From positions 1 to 60,414 of the forward strand of contig JAABSX010000023.1 in NCBI GenBank assembly GCA_011390205.1: DNA of 60,414 bases. The letters are read 5' to 3'. Each line of letters begins with the position of its first letter. Position 1 is the stretch's first letter. The DNA is from Microscillaceae bacterium. GTDB taxonomy: Bacteria > Bacteroidota > Bacteroidia > Cytophagales > Microscillaceae. Positions 33,845 to 42,718 of this stretch are shown one piece after another. Made by a program: the position numbers and the translations under genes. A model generated the notes under the pieces. It searched no databases. It had not been told where the DNA came from and saw only the letters and a list, made by a program, of their open reading frames with translations.

Positions 33845-35278
33845 TTAGTAGCGGATAGGTTTGCCATTGGTTTTTAATAATTTGTTATCTTGATAGACGA
33901 TTTCACCATTGACGATGACAGTATCTATGCCCTCCGAAAACTGGTTAGGATTGGCTACGGAGGCTTTTCCTGCAATGGTTTTAGGGTCAAAGATGGTCAA
34001 ATCAGCGATGTAATCATCTGCAATTTCTCCTCTGAGATTCATCGCACCACGCATTAGTTTGGCGGGCAAAGTAGTTACTTTGGATAAGACCTTTTCTAGG
34101 CTCATGCCTATGTCCATGCCATGACGGATAGCCGTAGCGAAGCAGCCCGCTCCTCTTGGGTGATTATTCGCTTTGGCATCACGCTCTATGCCTCCGTCTG
34201 AGCCAATCATACAGAAATCTGTCTGCAAGGCAAGGTTAATGGTTTTCTCGAAAGGCATCGTGCCAGGAGGCACAGCCACAAGCACACCATATTGCTGGCG
34301 GTAAAAAGGAAAATTCTGAGCAGTAATTTTTTGTCCTGTACCCACGATGGTCAGGTCCTCATAAGTCAGTCCGAAGCGTTGCTGCCAGCCAGGGTCAAAG
34401 CGTTTGGAGACTAGATACGTAGCCCAGTAGCTGTAAGGATAGACACAAGTAGTAATTTTTGAGCCAAAGTTATTGGCATTTTGGATAAGCTCTAGAGCTT
34501 GGCTCATGTTGTGCGTACCACCCGTAGAGTGCAAGTGGTCAATGTGAATCCTTGCTCCAGAATCTTGTGCAAGTTTGATGGCTTCTTTGACACCCTCCAG
34601 CTCTTTATCAGGAGAAGAATACCGCAAATGCAAGAAATAAGGTCTGTCATATTTGGCAGCGATTTTGGCATAGCCTAGCAGTTCTTCATATGGAGTAGGC
34701 TGATACTCAATGCTATGGCACACACCAAGACCGCCTTCTTCTAGCCCTTTTTCGGTCAGTTTGTAGCGTGTGGCAAGATTGGCGTATTGGTTTCTGAGCA
34801 CCATCACAAAGACACCTACGCCATAATTGACATAGTGGGGCTTAGAGTCAAACTTCTGGTGATAGCTTGCAGGGCTAGCCGCTCCTCCGTGCATCTGCAA
34901 GACAGTGCTGGCACCATCGGCTAGTTTGTATTTTTCAAAGATTTTATACGTGGTTTCGGGGCTTCCTGCATTGTCTGCCAAGATGTCTATAAAGCCAGGG
35001 CTGATGATTTTGCCTGTGGCATCTATGATTTTATCTGCTTCTAGGTTGCTGGGGCTGAGTTTGAGTTTGTTGTCGTGTGTGATACCTACACAAAGGGCTT
35101 CTATTTTACCTTGGTGATAGACCTTGGCACTTCGGATAGATATTTTATAGGGGGCGAGGGTCTTGCCCACGATGATTTGAGGTGCGAGCATGAGGGCTGC
35201 ACCTGTTAATCCGATACTTTTGAGGGCTTGCCTTCGTCCTTGTGTGGTGTTTTTAGATGGGTTAGTAGGTGTTTTCAA
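33845..35278 (-). CDS. D-aminoacylase-like amidohydrolase with altered metal site
   Basis: A 477-aa protein of the amidohydrolase superfamily related to N-acyl-D-amino-acid deacylases. A Tat signal is present (GRRQALKSIGLTGAALMLAP). The composite beta and TIM-barrel layout is complete: PGFIDILADNAGSP, FLHLRYSS, IHIDHLHSTGG, MIGSDGGIERD and RGEIADDYIADLTIFDP. The usual HxH ligand pair after PGFID is replaced by L-A-D, and the family Cys ligand is absent, while the later His and Asp ligands remain. It is either a one-metal variant or catalytically different. Deacylase function is thus plausible but unproven. Confidence 0.75.
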   Translation of the reverse strand: MKTPTNPSKNTTQGRRQALKSIGLTGAALMLAPQIIVGKTLAPYKISIRSAKVYHQGKIEALCVGITHDNKLKLSPSNLEADKIIDATGKIISPGFIDILADNAGSPETTYKIFEKYKLADGASTVLQMHGGAASPASYHQKFDSKPHYVNYGVGVFVMVLRNQYANLATRYKLTEKGLEEGGLGVCHSIEYQPTPYEELLGYAKIAAKYDRPYFLHLRYSSPDKELEGVKEAIKLAQDSGARIHIDHLHSTGGTHNMSQALELIQNANNFGSKITTCVYPYSYWATYLVSKRFDPGWQQRFGLTYEDLTIVGTGQKITAQNFPFYRQQYGVLVAVPPGTMPFEKTINLALQTDFCMIGSDGGIERDAKANNHPRGAGCFATAIRHGMDIGMSLEKVLSKVTTLPAKLMRGAMNLRGEIADDYIADLTIFDPKTIAGKASVANPNQFSEGIDTVIVNGEIVYQDNKLLKTNGKPIRY

Positions 35279-35431
35279 TCTTCTATTGGTTTAGTTAATG
35301 GGCATAAATATAGTAATTTTTAGAGATATTGCAGAATCTTTCCTTTTACCTCCTCGAAATTATATGAATTGGAGTCTGTGTTTCTGATATTGAATATCCT
35401 TTGCTAAATTACAGCTTTATTTCACAAAACG

Positions 35432-37309
35432 ATGATGCGTAACTATTCTATATATATCCTGTGCTTGCTTGGTTTATGGGCTTGCAGTTCACAAAAAAAA
35501 GAGACTCCTAGCATCGGATTTTTAGATGCCTTTGAAGATGCCACCATTGCACAGGCGAGAGTGGGCTTTATGGATGCTCTCCGTGAGCGAGGCTGGAGCG
35601 AAGAAGACAACACACTTCGAGTGCTTTATAGAAATGCCCAAGGCGATATTCCTACATTGCTGCAAAGCACAGATTATTTCATCTCTGAGCAAGTAACCCT
35701 CATTGCAGCCTGCCCTACAGGTGCTATGATTACGGCTTTGCAGCGGACTTCTGAGATTCCTGTGTGCATGATGGTAGGGCCTGACCCCGCCTTGGTCAAT
35801 CTAAGAGACAAACAAGGCAATGCTCCTAAAAATCTTTTTGGTACGTATGATGACCTTGCTTACATTGCTACTTCGGTGGGGATGCTGCGTGAGCTATTGC
35901 CCAATGCCCAAAAACTAGGCGTAATTTACAATCAGGGTGAGCCTCAATCTCAAAATGCCTACCAAGTTATCTCCCAAAAAGCCAAGGAAGTGGGCTTGGA
36001 CTTAGTGGCAAAGCCCGTGAGCAATTCTTCGGACACACAGCTTGTAGTAGAGTCATTGCTCAATGAAGGCATTGATGCTTTTTTTGCGATGCCTGATAAT
36101 GTCGTTTTTTCCTCTTTTGAAGTCATTTTTAAATCTTGCCAGCAAGCAAATGTGCCCATTTTCACCAGTGAAGAAGGGCTGGTAGAGCGTGGTTCATTGG
36201 CAGCTTATGGGGCAGATATGTATATGTGGGGCTACCAAGCAGGTGAGCAAGCAGCAGCTTACCTCGAAAATCCTGAAAAAGGTCTGCCCGCACTTTCTCA
36301 GACGAAATTTCACAAAAAAATCTACAATCCTGAAATAGCCAAACAATTTAAAGTGGAGGTAGATAGCACTTTTGAAGAAATCGGTAAATCCAAGGTAAAA
36401 GCCAAGATAGGTAAACAAAAAGCCTCTGGAAATTCATTCAATAGTTTTTATCTCTCTGCTCTGATGCTGGGCTTGGGCTATGCTGCGATGGGCTTGGGGA
36501 TTTTTATCTCTATGCGTATTTTTGACATTCCTGATATTACCACAGACGGGAGTTATACCCTTGGTGGAGCATTGACAGCTATTTTATTGCTTCAGGGAGT
36601 GGCAATGCCTTTGATATTGGTGGCAGTCATAGCTGCGGGTGTATTGGCTGGAGTAGCTACGGGTTTGATTCATACTAAGTTGAGAATCAATGCTTTGCTA
36701 GCAGGTATTTTGGTTATGACGGCTCTGTATTCTATTAATCTAGAGATGATGGGCAAATCAAACCTTCCGCTGATAGACACTGCCAATCTTTTGTATGTTT
36801 TTGAGCATAGCCTTGGGGCTGTATTTTCTCCCCTATTGGTGCTTTCGGGGCTTATTTTGTTTATTTGCGTGGCTTTGGGCTATTTGCTTAGGACAGATTT
36901 TGGGCTGGCGATGCGTGCCACAGGCAATTCTGAAACCATGGTGCGTGCCAATGGAGTCAATACTGACCGAATGAAAGTCATAGGGCTAGGGCTTGCCAAT
37001 GCCCTGACTGCTTTGAGTGGTTTTTTGATAGTACAATACCAAGGCTTCGCAGATATTAATATGGGCATTGGGATTGTGATTATCGGGCTGGGCTCGGTGA
37101 TGATAGGCGAAACATTTAACAACCTACTGGGCTTTCAGCACATTCAGTATCGGTTATTGGGGGTGGTATTGGGTACAATTGCTTTTAGGTTAATCTTGGC
37201 TTTGAGCTTGGCTTTGGGTGTGCCGCCTAATCTGCTGAAGCTCGTAACGGCTGTGCTGGTGCTGCTTGTGGTGGCATTGCCCCAAATAAACGGAAAGAGA
37301 AATCTGTAA
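35432..37309 (+). CDS. ABC transporter: substrate-binding domain fused to permease
   Basis: A 625-aa fusion. The N-terminus is a lipoprotein (LLGLWAC-SSQ, Cys near 17). Residues 24-325 are an ABC_sub_bind (PF04392-type) binding protein: SIGFLDAFEDATIAQARVGF, AACPTGAMITAL and NVVFSSFEVIFKSCQQANVPIFTS. Residues 335-625 are a BPD_transp_2 permease with about eight TM helices and the ATPase-contact loop LAMRATGNSETMVRANGVNTDRMK. The likely substrate group is tryptophan- or other amino-acid-like ligands, inferred from relatives. No ATPase gene follows in the window; downstream is a terminator and 380 bases of gap. Confidence 0.85.
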   Translation: MMRNYSIYILCLLGLWACSSQKKETPSIGFLDAFEDATIAQARVGFMDALRERGWSEEDNTLRVLYRNAQGDIPTLLQSTDYFISEQVTLIAACPTGAMITALQRTSEIPVCMMVGPDPALVNLRDKQGNAPKNLFGTYDDLAYIATSVGMLRELLPNAQKLGVIYNQGEPQSQNAYQVISQKAKEVGLDLVAKPVSNSSDTQLVVESLLNEGIDAFFAMPDNVVFSSFEVIFKSCQQANVPIFTSEEGLVERGSLAAYGADMYMWGYQAGEQAAAYLENPEKGLPALSQTKFHKKIYNPEIAKQFKVEVDSTFEEIGKSKVKAKIGKQKASGNSFNSFYLSALMLGLGYAAMGLGIFISMRIFDIPDITTDGSYTLGGALTAILLLQGVAMPLILVAVIAAGVLAGVATGLIHTKLRINALLAGILVMTALYSINLEMMGKSNLPLIDTANLLYVFEHSLGAVFSPLLVLSGLILFICVALGYLLRTDFGLAMRATGNSETMVRANGVNTDRMKVIGLGLANALTALSGFLIVQYQGFADINMGIGIVIIGLGSVMIGETFNNLLGFQHIQYRLLGVVLGTIAFRLILALSLALGVPPNLLKLVTAVLVLLVVALPQINGKRNL

Positions 37310-37454
37310 TAAAGGTCAATTATCTTATTATAAAATATTGATAATCAGATACTTAAATTTTATTAACGATTTTTTAACATTAAATTTTAGAGATAACTTG
37401 TGTATATCATCTGTATGTAGTAATATTGCAGTCCATAGCTGGTTGAAGGATATT

Positions 37455-37500
37455 GGAGGTTAAATGAGCATCCCCGCTCATACCTCCTTTATCTTTTTTA
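37455..37500 (+). terminator. Terminator-like hairpin after the transporter gene
   Basis: The arms are 37455-37460 plus 37464-37469, pairing with 37476-37481 plus 37482-37487 (a three-base bulge), and a T-rich run follows. It is about 145 bases past the stop, so a long 3' end is implied. Confidence 0.6.
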
Positions 37501-37603
37501 TAGCCTTCCTAAAAAAACATTCCACAAAAATTTACGGTTCAAAATCGGAGGCATTTCCTCAAAAGAATAAAGATTTTTAAGAAGATACTTTTCCATTAAC
37601 CAA

Positions 37604-37633
37604 CAAAAAAACCTTGGATATAATGTCCAAGGT
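37604..37633 (-). terminator. Terminator after the peroxiredoxin gene
   Basis: Eight-base arms (37611-37618 and 37626-37633) with a T run on the minus-strand side (A run 37604-37610) end the peroxiredoxin transcript, 60 bases past its stop. Confidence 0.7.
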
Positions 37634-37692
37634 CATTCCAAGAAAAGATAGTCTGTACACAATCAACCAAAAACAGCACTACTGATGCCAAA

Positions 37693-38262
37693 TCACATAG
37701 ATAGCCCGTATCCAGAAGTACCTGCAAATTCTTGAATATCTTTGATGGACATTCTGTCTGTGAGGCTTGTAGAGTAATGAATGCGGCGTATGATAAGATT
37801 TTCGTCTAGTAAAAACTCCGCAGGGATGGTATTGATAGATTCACCTGCAGCCATTGTATAGACGGGTAGTCCCTTCATTTTTGCCTTAATTGTAGATTGT
37901 ATGATGGAAGTAAGGTGGCTCATGGCTGAGATACGGCTTGATTCCTCGAGTCCGTAGGTATTGTACCATATCTTCTCAGGGTCAGAGAGGATAGGAATCG
38001 GTAAAACATCTTTGTGAAAAGTACTGCGCTGAATAAGAGTTGCTGGAGATTCAAAGAAGAAAATCATCTCTAAATTTTTGTTCTTAAAATCTTCATAGTG
38101 TTTGTTCAGTGTATGCACCCTTAGATTACAAAACGGACAGCCTGCGTGCCTAAAAAAAGCAATCAATACTTTTTTGCCCTTATAATCTTCAAGATTTATT
38201 TCTCCCCCGAATACACTAGGCAGTTTAAACTTAGGGGCGGTAATGTTTAGTTCTAATTTCAT
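37693..38262 (-). CDS. Peroxiredoxin-like (AhpC/TSA) redoxin protein
   Basis: A 189-aa thioredoxin-fold protein. The start ITAPKFKLPSVFGGEINLEDYKGKKVLIAFFRHAGCPFC is typical of the AhpC/TSA and redoxin group, but here the active-site loop is C-P-F-C (Cys 41 and 44), as in the peroxiredoxin-like group 2, rather than a single peroxidatic Cys with P-x-x-x-T-x-x-C. It probably reduces peroxides or disulfides in the cytosol. It stands alone with its own terminator. Confidence 0.8.
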   Translation of the reverse strand: MKLELNITAPKFKLPSVFGGEINLEDYKGKKVLIAFFRHAGCPFCNLRVHTLNKHYEDFKNKNLEMIFFFESPATLIQRSTFHKDVLPIPILSDPEKIWYNTYGLEESSRISAMSHLTSIIQSTIKAKMKGLPVYTMAAGESINTIPAEFLLDENLIIRRIHYSTSLTDRMSIKDIQEFAGTSGYGLSM

Positions 38263-38624
38263 GTATTATTTTAAACTAGTTTCCACTTGAATAACCTGAT
38301 TTATATGCTTTTCGTTTGGGTTTTCATATTATTTCTCATCAAAAACAGGGGCAATTTTGATGAAGTAAGGGGCAAATCGTGTAAGTTTTTGGCGTTTTAT
38401 TTTCTTTCCAATCTTGGCTTTGTATATAAGATGCAAAACTTTACTTCCACATCTTTTTTTATAGCGAAGGATTGTCAAATCATTCGCTATAAAAAAATGC
38501 TGGTGAGACGCTTGATTTTGCGAAAATATAGAGCACCAGACATCAGGAAATATAGAGCCTATTCCATGGTTTCAGGCCATTGATTTTTCTGAGAGCAAGT
38601 CCACTGACAGCTTTGGTAATCTTT
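38263..38624. other. Intergenic region with a perfect long palindrome
   Basis: The gap lies upstream of the peroxiredoxin gene and downstream of the MoxR gene, both on the minus strand. It holds the palindrome at 38454-38497. A 98-codon plus-strand frame from 38287 spans the palindrome and is Phe/Lys-rich, with no family character; I do not accept it as a gene. Confidence 0.5.
38454..38497. repeat. Perfect 15-bp inverted repeat
   Basis: Arms 38454-38468 and 38483-38497 are exact inverses with a 14-base loop. The T run lies before and the A run after the stem, the opposite of a terminator on either strand. An 11-base direct repeat (AAATATAGAGC) lies just downstream. It may be the trace of a small mobile element or an operator. 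Confidence 0.5.
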
Positions 38625-39590
38625 TTAAAGCAATTTTTTGATGATGTCTTCTAAGCTGACCCTCTCAGCCTCAGCTTTGAAATTACGCACGATTCTATGC
38701 CGCATGATAGGCAATGCTACCGCCTTGATGTCTTCTATATCGGGGGAGTATTTGCCATTGAGGAGGGCATTGCATTTGGCACCCAGTATGAGATTTTGAG
38801 AGGCACGAGGGCCAGCACCCCATTCTAAGTACTCATTGGCTTCTGGGGCGGCGTGTGTGGTCATTGGGCGGCTTTTATGCACGATTTTGACGGCATACTC
38901 TATCACATTGTCTGGCACGGGCACTCTCCTGACAAGCTGCTGAAAGTAGAGAATCTCTTCGGCAGAGATGACTTTATTGACTTTGGGCTTGATATCAGAG
39001 GTGGTTCTTTTCACGATTTCGGTTTCTGCCTCATAGCTAGGGTAGTCTAGGATGAGGTTATACATAAATCTATCAAGCTGTGCTTCGGGCAGGGGGTAAG
39101 TCCCTTCTTGCTCAATGGGGTTTTGGGTAGCAAGCACGAAAAAGGGGCGAGATAAGTCATATTTTTTGCCTGAGATAGTAACAGCAAACTCTTGCATAGA
39201 CTCTAGCAGGGCAGCTTGGGTTTTGGGGGGTGTACGATTAATCTCATCTGCCAAGATAATATTGGCAAAGATGGGGCCTTGCATAAACTGAAAATTTCTT
39301 TCTTTGTCTAATGTCTCCGAGCCTACAATGTCAGAGGGCATTAGGTCAGGCGTAAACTGTATTCTATTAAAATCAAGCTCAAGGGCATCTGCAATGGTCT
39401 GTATAAGAAGGGTTTTGGCAAGACCTGGCACACCCACGAGCAGGCAGTGTCCTTGGCAGAAAATAGCATTGAGTAGGAGATGGACGACCTCATCTTGCCC
39501 GATGATTACCTTAGAGATTTCTGTGCGTATTTTTTGGTAAATATTTTTGAGTGCATCGGCGGCTTCTACATCAGAGTTAAAATTTTCCAT
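38625..39590 (-). CDS. MoxR-family AAA+ ATPase
   Basis: A 321-aa cytosolic ATPase. Walker A is GVPGLAKTLL (about 54-63), Walker B is ILADEINRTPPKTQAALLESMQE, sensor 1 is FFVLATQNPIEQEGTYPLPEAQLDRF, and the C-terminal lid domain follows. MoxR proteins act as chaperones for metal-protein assembly or membrane proteins, usually with DUF58 and VWA partners. None of these partner genes is next to it: the downstream side is a gap. Upstream, 176 bases away, is a parvulin gene. Confidence 0.93.
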   Translation of the reverse strand: MENFNSDVEAADALKNIYQKIRTEISKVIIGQDEVVHLLLNAIFCQGHCLLVGVPGLAKTLLIQTIADALELDFNRIQFTPDLMPSDIVGSETLDKERNFQFMQGPIFANIILADEINRTPPKTQAALLESMQEFAVTISGKKYDLSRPFFVLATQNPIEQEGTYPLPEAQLDRFMYNLILDYPSYEAETEIVKRTTSDIKPKVNKVISAEEILYFQQLVRRVPVPDNVIEYAVKIVHKSRPMTTHAAPEANEYLEWGAGPRASQNLILGAKCNALLNGKYSPDIEDIKAVALPIMRHRIVRNFKAEAERVSLEDIIKKLL

Positions 39591-39766
39591 GTTTTGTTTA
39601 AAGGGTTTGTATAGGTTAGTAAGAATCGTGTAAATCTAAAATTTTGGGGCAGGATGCTCTTGGGAGCTACTCAGAACTGCGGACTGTCTAACACTTTGCT
39701 TGTGTGTGCATTGCGTGTGTTCTGAGTGGGCAAGAGCATCCTAACAAATCATTTGAAAGTCATTCA

Positions 39767-41152
39767 TTAAGGGACTTTGTTGCTGAGGAGGTCGCATTCA
39801 TTGTATTCTTCATCTATGCTGATATATACCTCTTCTTTGGTTTTTATGAACCATTCATTAACGGCTTCATTTTTTTTCATGTTGTAGGCATAGCCCGCTA
39901 TTTTATCATAGTCTTGCTCAAGGCTTGCGATGTGTGGGTTTGTTTTAGATTTGAAGTAGATAATTCTCATGGCTGTTTTGCCATCATCTGTTCGGTAAGA
40001 GACAGGGTGTGAGATTTGCCCTACTTTCATGGTATCAATCGTAAAATAAAGGTAAGAGTCTAGGTCTTCTAAGAAGATACGGCTGCTGCCATCTTCTCCG
40101 ATGATGATTCCTCCGCCTGAGGCTGTATTTTTATCATCAGAGTATTCTTTGGCTGCTTTTTCAAAAGAGATGCTATCACCCGAAATGGCATTTCGGAGGC
40201 TATCTAAGAAGTTGGCAGCATACTTTGTATCTACTTCATCGTAGTTGGGCCTGAGGAGGATATGTGAGGCGTTGTATTCATTTCCTCGGCGGTCATTGAG
40301 TTTGATGAGGTGAAAGCCATATTCAGATTCTACGACTTTAGACAATTCACCTGGCTTTAATCTAAATACAGCAGCCTCAAACTCAGGCACAGAAGAGCCT
40401 CTTGAGAGCCATCCGAGTTCGCCATTTTCTTTGGCAGAGGCATAATCTTCGGAATGTGTTTTGGCAAGTTGTCCGAAATCTTCTCCATTCACAGCACGCT
40501 GCTTGAGTTCTTCTAATCGGTCTTTGATTTTTTGTTTTTGTACTTTATTTACGCCAGGTATTTTTACGATGTGTCCTACTTCTACTTCGGTTTCAAAGCT
40601 CGGGATGCTGTCTTTTGGGAAGCTATTAAAAAACTTTCTTACCTCTTTTGGAGTGGGGCGGCTTACTTTGGATGTAATTTCTCCCTGCATTTTCTGGACT
40701 ACAAGTTGGCTGTGAATATCTCCTCTTAGCTCATCTTTGAGGTCATCTACGGTTTTGCCATAGATTTCTTCTAGTTTTTTTTCATCTCCCCCGATTTGCA
40801 CCAAGATATAGCGCATACGTCCTTCTAGTTGGTTTTCTACTTGTTTGCTTTCTACCACGATAGAGTCGATTTCGGCTTTGGCGAGCATCATTTTTTCTAC
40901 TACGATTTGCTCCAATATCTTACATTTAGCAGCACTTTCATCCATTCCATTGAGTTGGTTTTGGTAGAGGAGGTTAAAGTAAAATTTATCTACATCAGAG
41001 CGAAGTACGATGTAGTTATCGACTTTTGCCACGATTTTGTCGACGACTGTTTTTTGCGCTTGCGCTGGCATACACAGTAAAGTGCTGCATATCCATAGGA
41101 GTGCCCATATAGAGAGGAGATGCGTATTTTGTTGTTTTTTTATGTTACTCAT
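39767..41152 (-). CDS. SurA-like peptidyl-prolyl isomerase
   Basis: A 461-aa periplasmic chaperone for outer-membrane proteins. The signal peptide is followed by a SurA N-terminal helical domain (VVDKIVAKVDNYIVLRSDVD, ILEQIVVEKMMLAKAEID). Two parvulin modules follow, the first near 175-285 (EVGHIV, FGQLAKTHSEDYASAKENGELGWLSRG, YGFHLIKL) and a degenerate second (ASHILLRP, FEKAAKEYSDDKNTASGGG). It overlaps the next parvulin-type gene at 41145 by 8 bases, which shows co-translation. Confidence 0.92.
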   Translation of the reverse strand: MSNIKKQQNTHLLSIWALLWICSTLLCMPAQAQKTVVDKIVAKVDNYIVLRSDVDKFYFNLLYQNQLNGMDESAAKCKILEQIVVEKMMLAKAEIDSIVVESKQVENQLEGRMRYILVQIGGDEKKLEEIYGKTVDDLKDELRGDIHSQLVVQKMQGEITSKVSRPTPKEVRKFFNSFPKDSIPSFETEVEVGHIVKIPGVNKVQKQKIKDRLEELKQRAVNGEDFGQLAKTHSEDYASAKENGELGWLSRGSSVPEFEAAVFRLKPGELSKVVESEYGFHLIKLNDRRGNEYNASHILLRPNYDEVDTKYAANFLDSLRNAISGDSISFEKAAKEYSDDKNTASGGGIIIGEDGSSRIFLEDLDSYLYFTIDTMKVGQISHPVSYRTDDGKTAMRIIYFKSKTNPHIASLEQDYDKIAGYAYNMKKNEAVNEWFIKTKEEVYISIDEEYNECDLLSNKVP

Positions 41153-42011
41153 AAATTTTAAAGGTCTTTTGTTTTTGTGCTTTTTCGAACAGTTTTTTTT
41201 CTAGGTCTTGCAGCAGTTGTATTTTGATTTTATTTAGAATTTGTGTTTTGATTCGGGGTTTCACAAACTCAAAAGGTGCTGCGGTGCTTTCTTGTTTTAC
41301 ATCAATGATGAGTAGGTATTGTGTATTGTCTTCATTATTCTGCTCCAGCACGTTATTTTTGATTAAAAATTGTGTTTTGTTTTGAGTTTCTGCGAAGCCC
41401 CTTACACGCAATACTTCATCTAAATTATACCATGTACTATCATTGATTTGATAGCTTTGGGCAAATTTAATACAATATTCCTTTAGTTTTTGATAATCTT
41501 CGGTCTTATTGCTTTTGAGCAGTGATTTTAGTGTTTCTTTTTCTTCATTTGTTTTGGGCATGATTACCCAAGAGGCTTTGATGATGGGATTTTTGAGGAT
41601 AAAGTCAGCAGCATTTTCTTGATAGAAATCCTGCATTTCTTTGTTACTGACTTCTTTTTCAAGATTTTGGGAGATGTGCTGCTCCTCTAGAGCGTGTATC
41701 CACAAATCTGCCTGATAGTCTTTTAGTTTGTCATCTATTTGGTTTTTGGTTTGTTGATTGAGTTTTTGTTCAGCTTCATTGACCCACAGCATTTTTTTAA
41801 TCCATTTCTGGACATAGCTTTGGGTGATTTCTGCACTGTCTTTGGCGGGGATGCCAGCGGCTGTAAGTCCTTTCAAATCACTTTCATATAAGCTATAATC
41901 AGCTACGGAGGCAAGCAATTTTCCTTTTTGCTGCTGGGTATTTTCTTGGTAGCTGCTTTGGCAGGCTGTGATGAGAAGGCAGATTCCGATAAGATAGATA
42001 TTGATTTTCAA
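41145..42011 (-). CDS. Parvulin-like periplasmic lipoprotein, N-domain only
   Basis: A 288-aa lipoprotein (LLITAC-QSS, Cys 16). It resembles the SurA/PrsA chaperone arrangement (LASVADYSLYESDLKGL, the SurA N-terminal helical core) with a C-terminal QTKTQILNKIKIQLLQDLEKKLFEKAQ. A canonical parvulin domain cannot be recognised between them, so this is probably a chaperone without isomerase activity. It overlaps the SurA-like gene by 8 bases and shares its transcript with 42093 and possibly menD upstream. Confidence 0.75.
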   Translation of the reverse strand: MKINIYLIGICLLITACQSSYQENTQQQKGKLLASVADYSLYESDLKGLTAAGIPAKDSAEITQSYVQKWIKKMLWVNEAEQKLNQQTKNQIDDKLKDYQADLWIHALEEQHISQNLEKEVSNKEMQDFYQENAADFILKNPIIKASWVIMPKTNEEKETLKSLLKSNKTEDYQKLKEYCIKFAQSYQINDSTWYNLDEVLRVRGFAETQNKTQFLIKNNVLEQNNEDNTQYLLIIDVKQESTAAPFEFVKPRIKTQILNKIKIQLLQDLEKKLFEKAQKQKTFKIYE

Positions 42012-42092
42012 GTGTTTAAGTAGTTTTTAGGTTTATTTTGGCTAGCAAGATTAGTCTTTTTTTACTGATTTTACAAGTCTGTAGGCTGTGTA

Positions 42093-42662
42093 TTATTTTG
42101 TTTGGATAAGTCTGAGATAATCAGCTACGGAAACTCTAAAAGCCTCACGTTCTTGTTTATCTGCTAAGAAGGGATGTTTTTTGCCTGCTTGCTCTAGAGC
42201 TAAATCACAGTTGAGCAGTAGCCTCTGATAGATTTGGTAGGCAAATACAAGCATGGCTTCTTTGCTGCCAGACTTGAGCTGTATAAGTCCTGTGCTTTTT
42301 TCTTGGGGCAGTGTCCATTGGAGGCTGATTTGTCGAGGATTTTCGAAGAAATCATTGGGTTCTAAGAGTAGATAAGCCTCATCATACCTCCAGTTATGCA
42401 CAAGGGCAAGGTTAAGGATAGGGCGTGCTTGAGTGCTTTGGTTTTGTTTTTTGAGGCGGTAAAGTTTGAGTTGGGTATTCTCTTGGTTTTCGAGTTCATA
42501 ATAAATTTGGCGGACATTCTTAAAAAACATTTCTGTATCATCATAGGTCTGAAAGCTAGGCTTTTCTAGGTCAAGTTTTCCGTTATTTTTAGTGTTGCAG
42601 CCCATCAGCAAGCCCTGCAAGATGAGTAGCTGTAACAACAAGGTTTTGCCAGAGATATACAT
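42093..42662 (-). CDS. Unknown lipoprotein, 189 aa
   Basis: A lipoprotein (LLMGC-NTK, Cys 22). The rest is soluble with alternating strands and helices (MFFKNVRQIYYELENQENTQLKLYRL, LLEPNDFFENPRQISLQW, AFRVSVADYLRLIQ). I do not recognise a family. It lies between menD (56 bases upstream) and the parvulin-like lipoprotein (81 bases downstream) on the same strand, so it is probably part of the same outer-membrane biogenesis transcript. Confidence 0.65.
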   Translation of the reverse strand: MYISGKTLLLQLLILQGLLMGCNTKNNGKLDLEKPSFQTYDDTEMFFKNVRQIYYELENQENTQLKLYRLKKQNQSTQARPILNLALVHNWRYDEAYLLLEPNDFFENPRQISLQWTLPQEKSTGLIQLKSGSKEAMLVFAYQIYQRLLLNCDLALEQAGKKHPFLADKQEREAFRVSVADYLRLIQTK

Positions 42663-42718
42663 AAAGTTTCAATTTGGTAATGTATTAATTTTTCAATTTA
42701 TTCATTTTAAGAACTGAG

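Larger units (their letters stand above)
37310..37692. other. Intergenic region with two terminator-like hairpins
   Basis: The gap lies between the convergent transporter and peroxiredoxin genes. It contains the two hairpins listed separately and no gene. Confidence 0.5.

Noticed and set aside
38287-38583. 98-codon frame upstream of the peroxiredoxin gene
   Set aside because: It runs through the long palindrome and has the composition of random AT-rich DNA.
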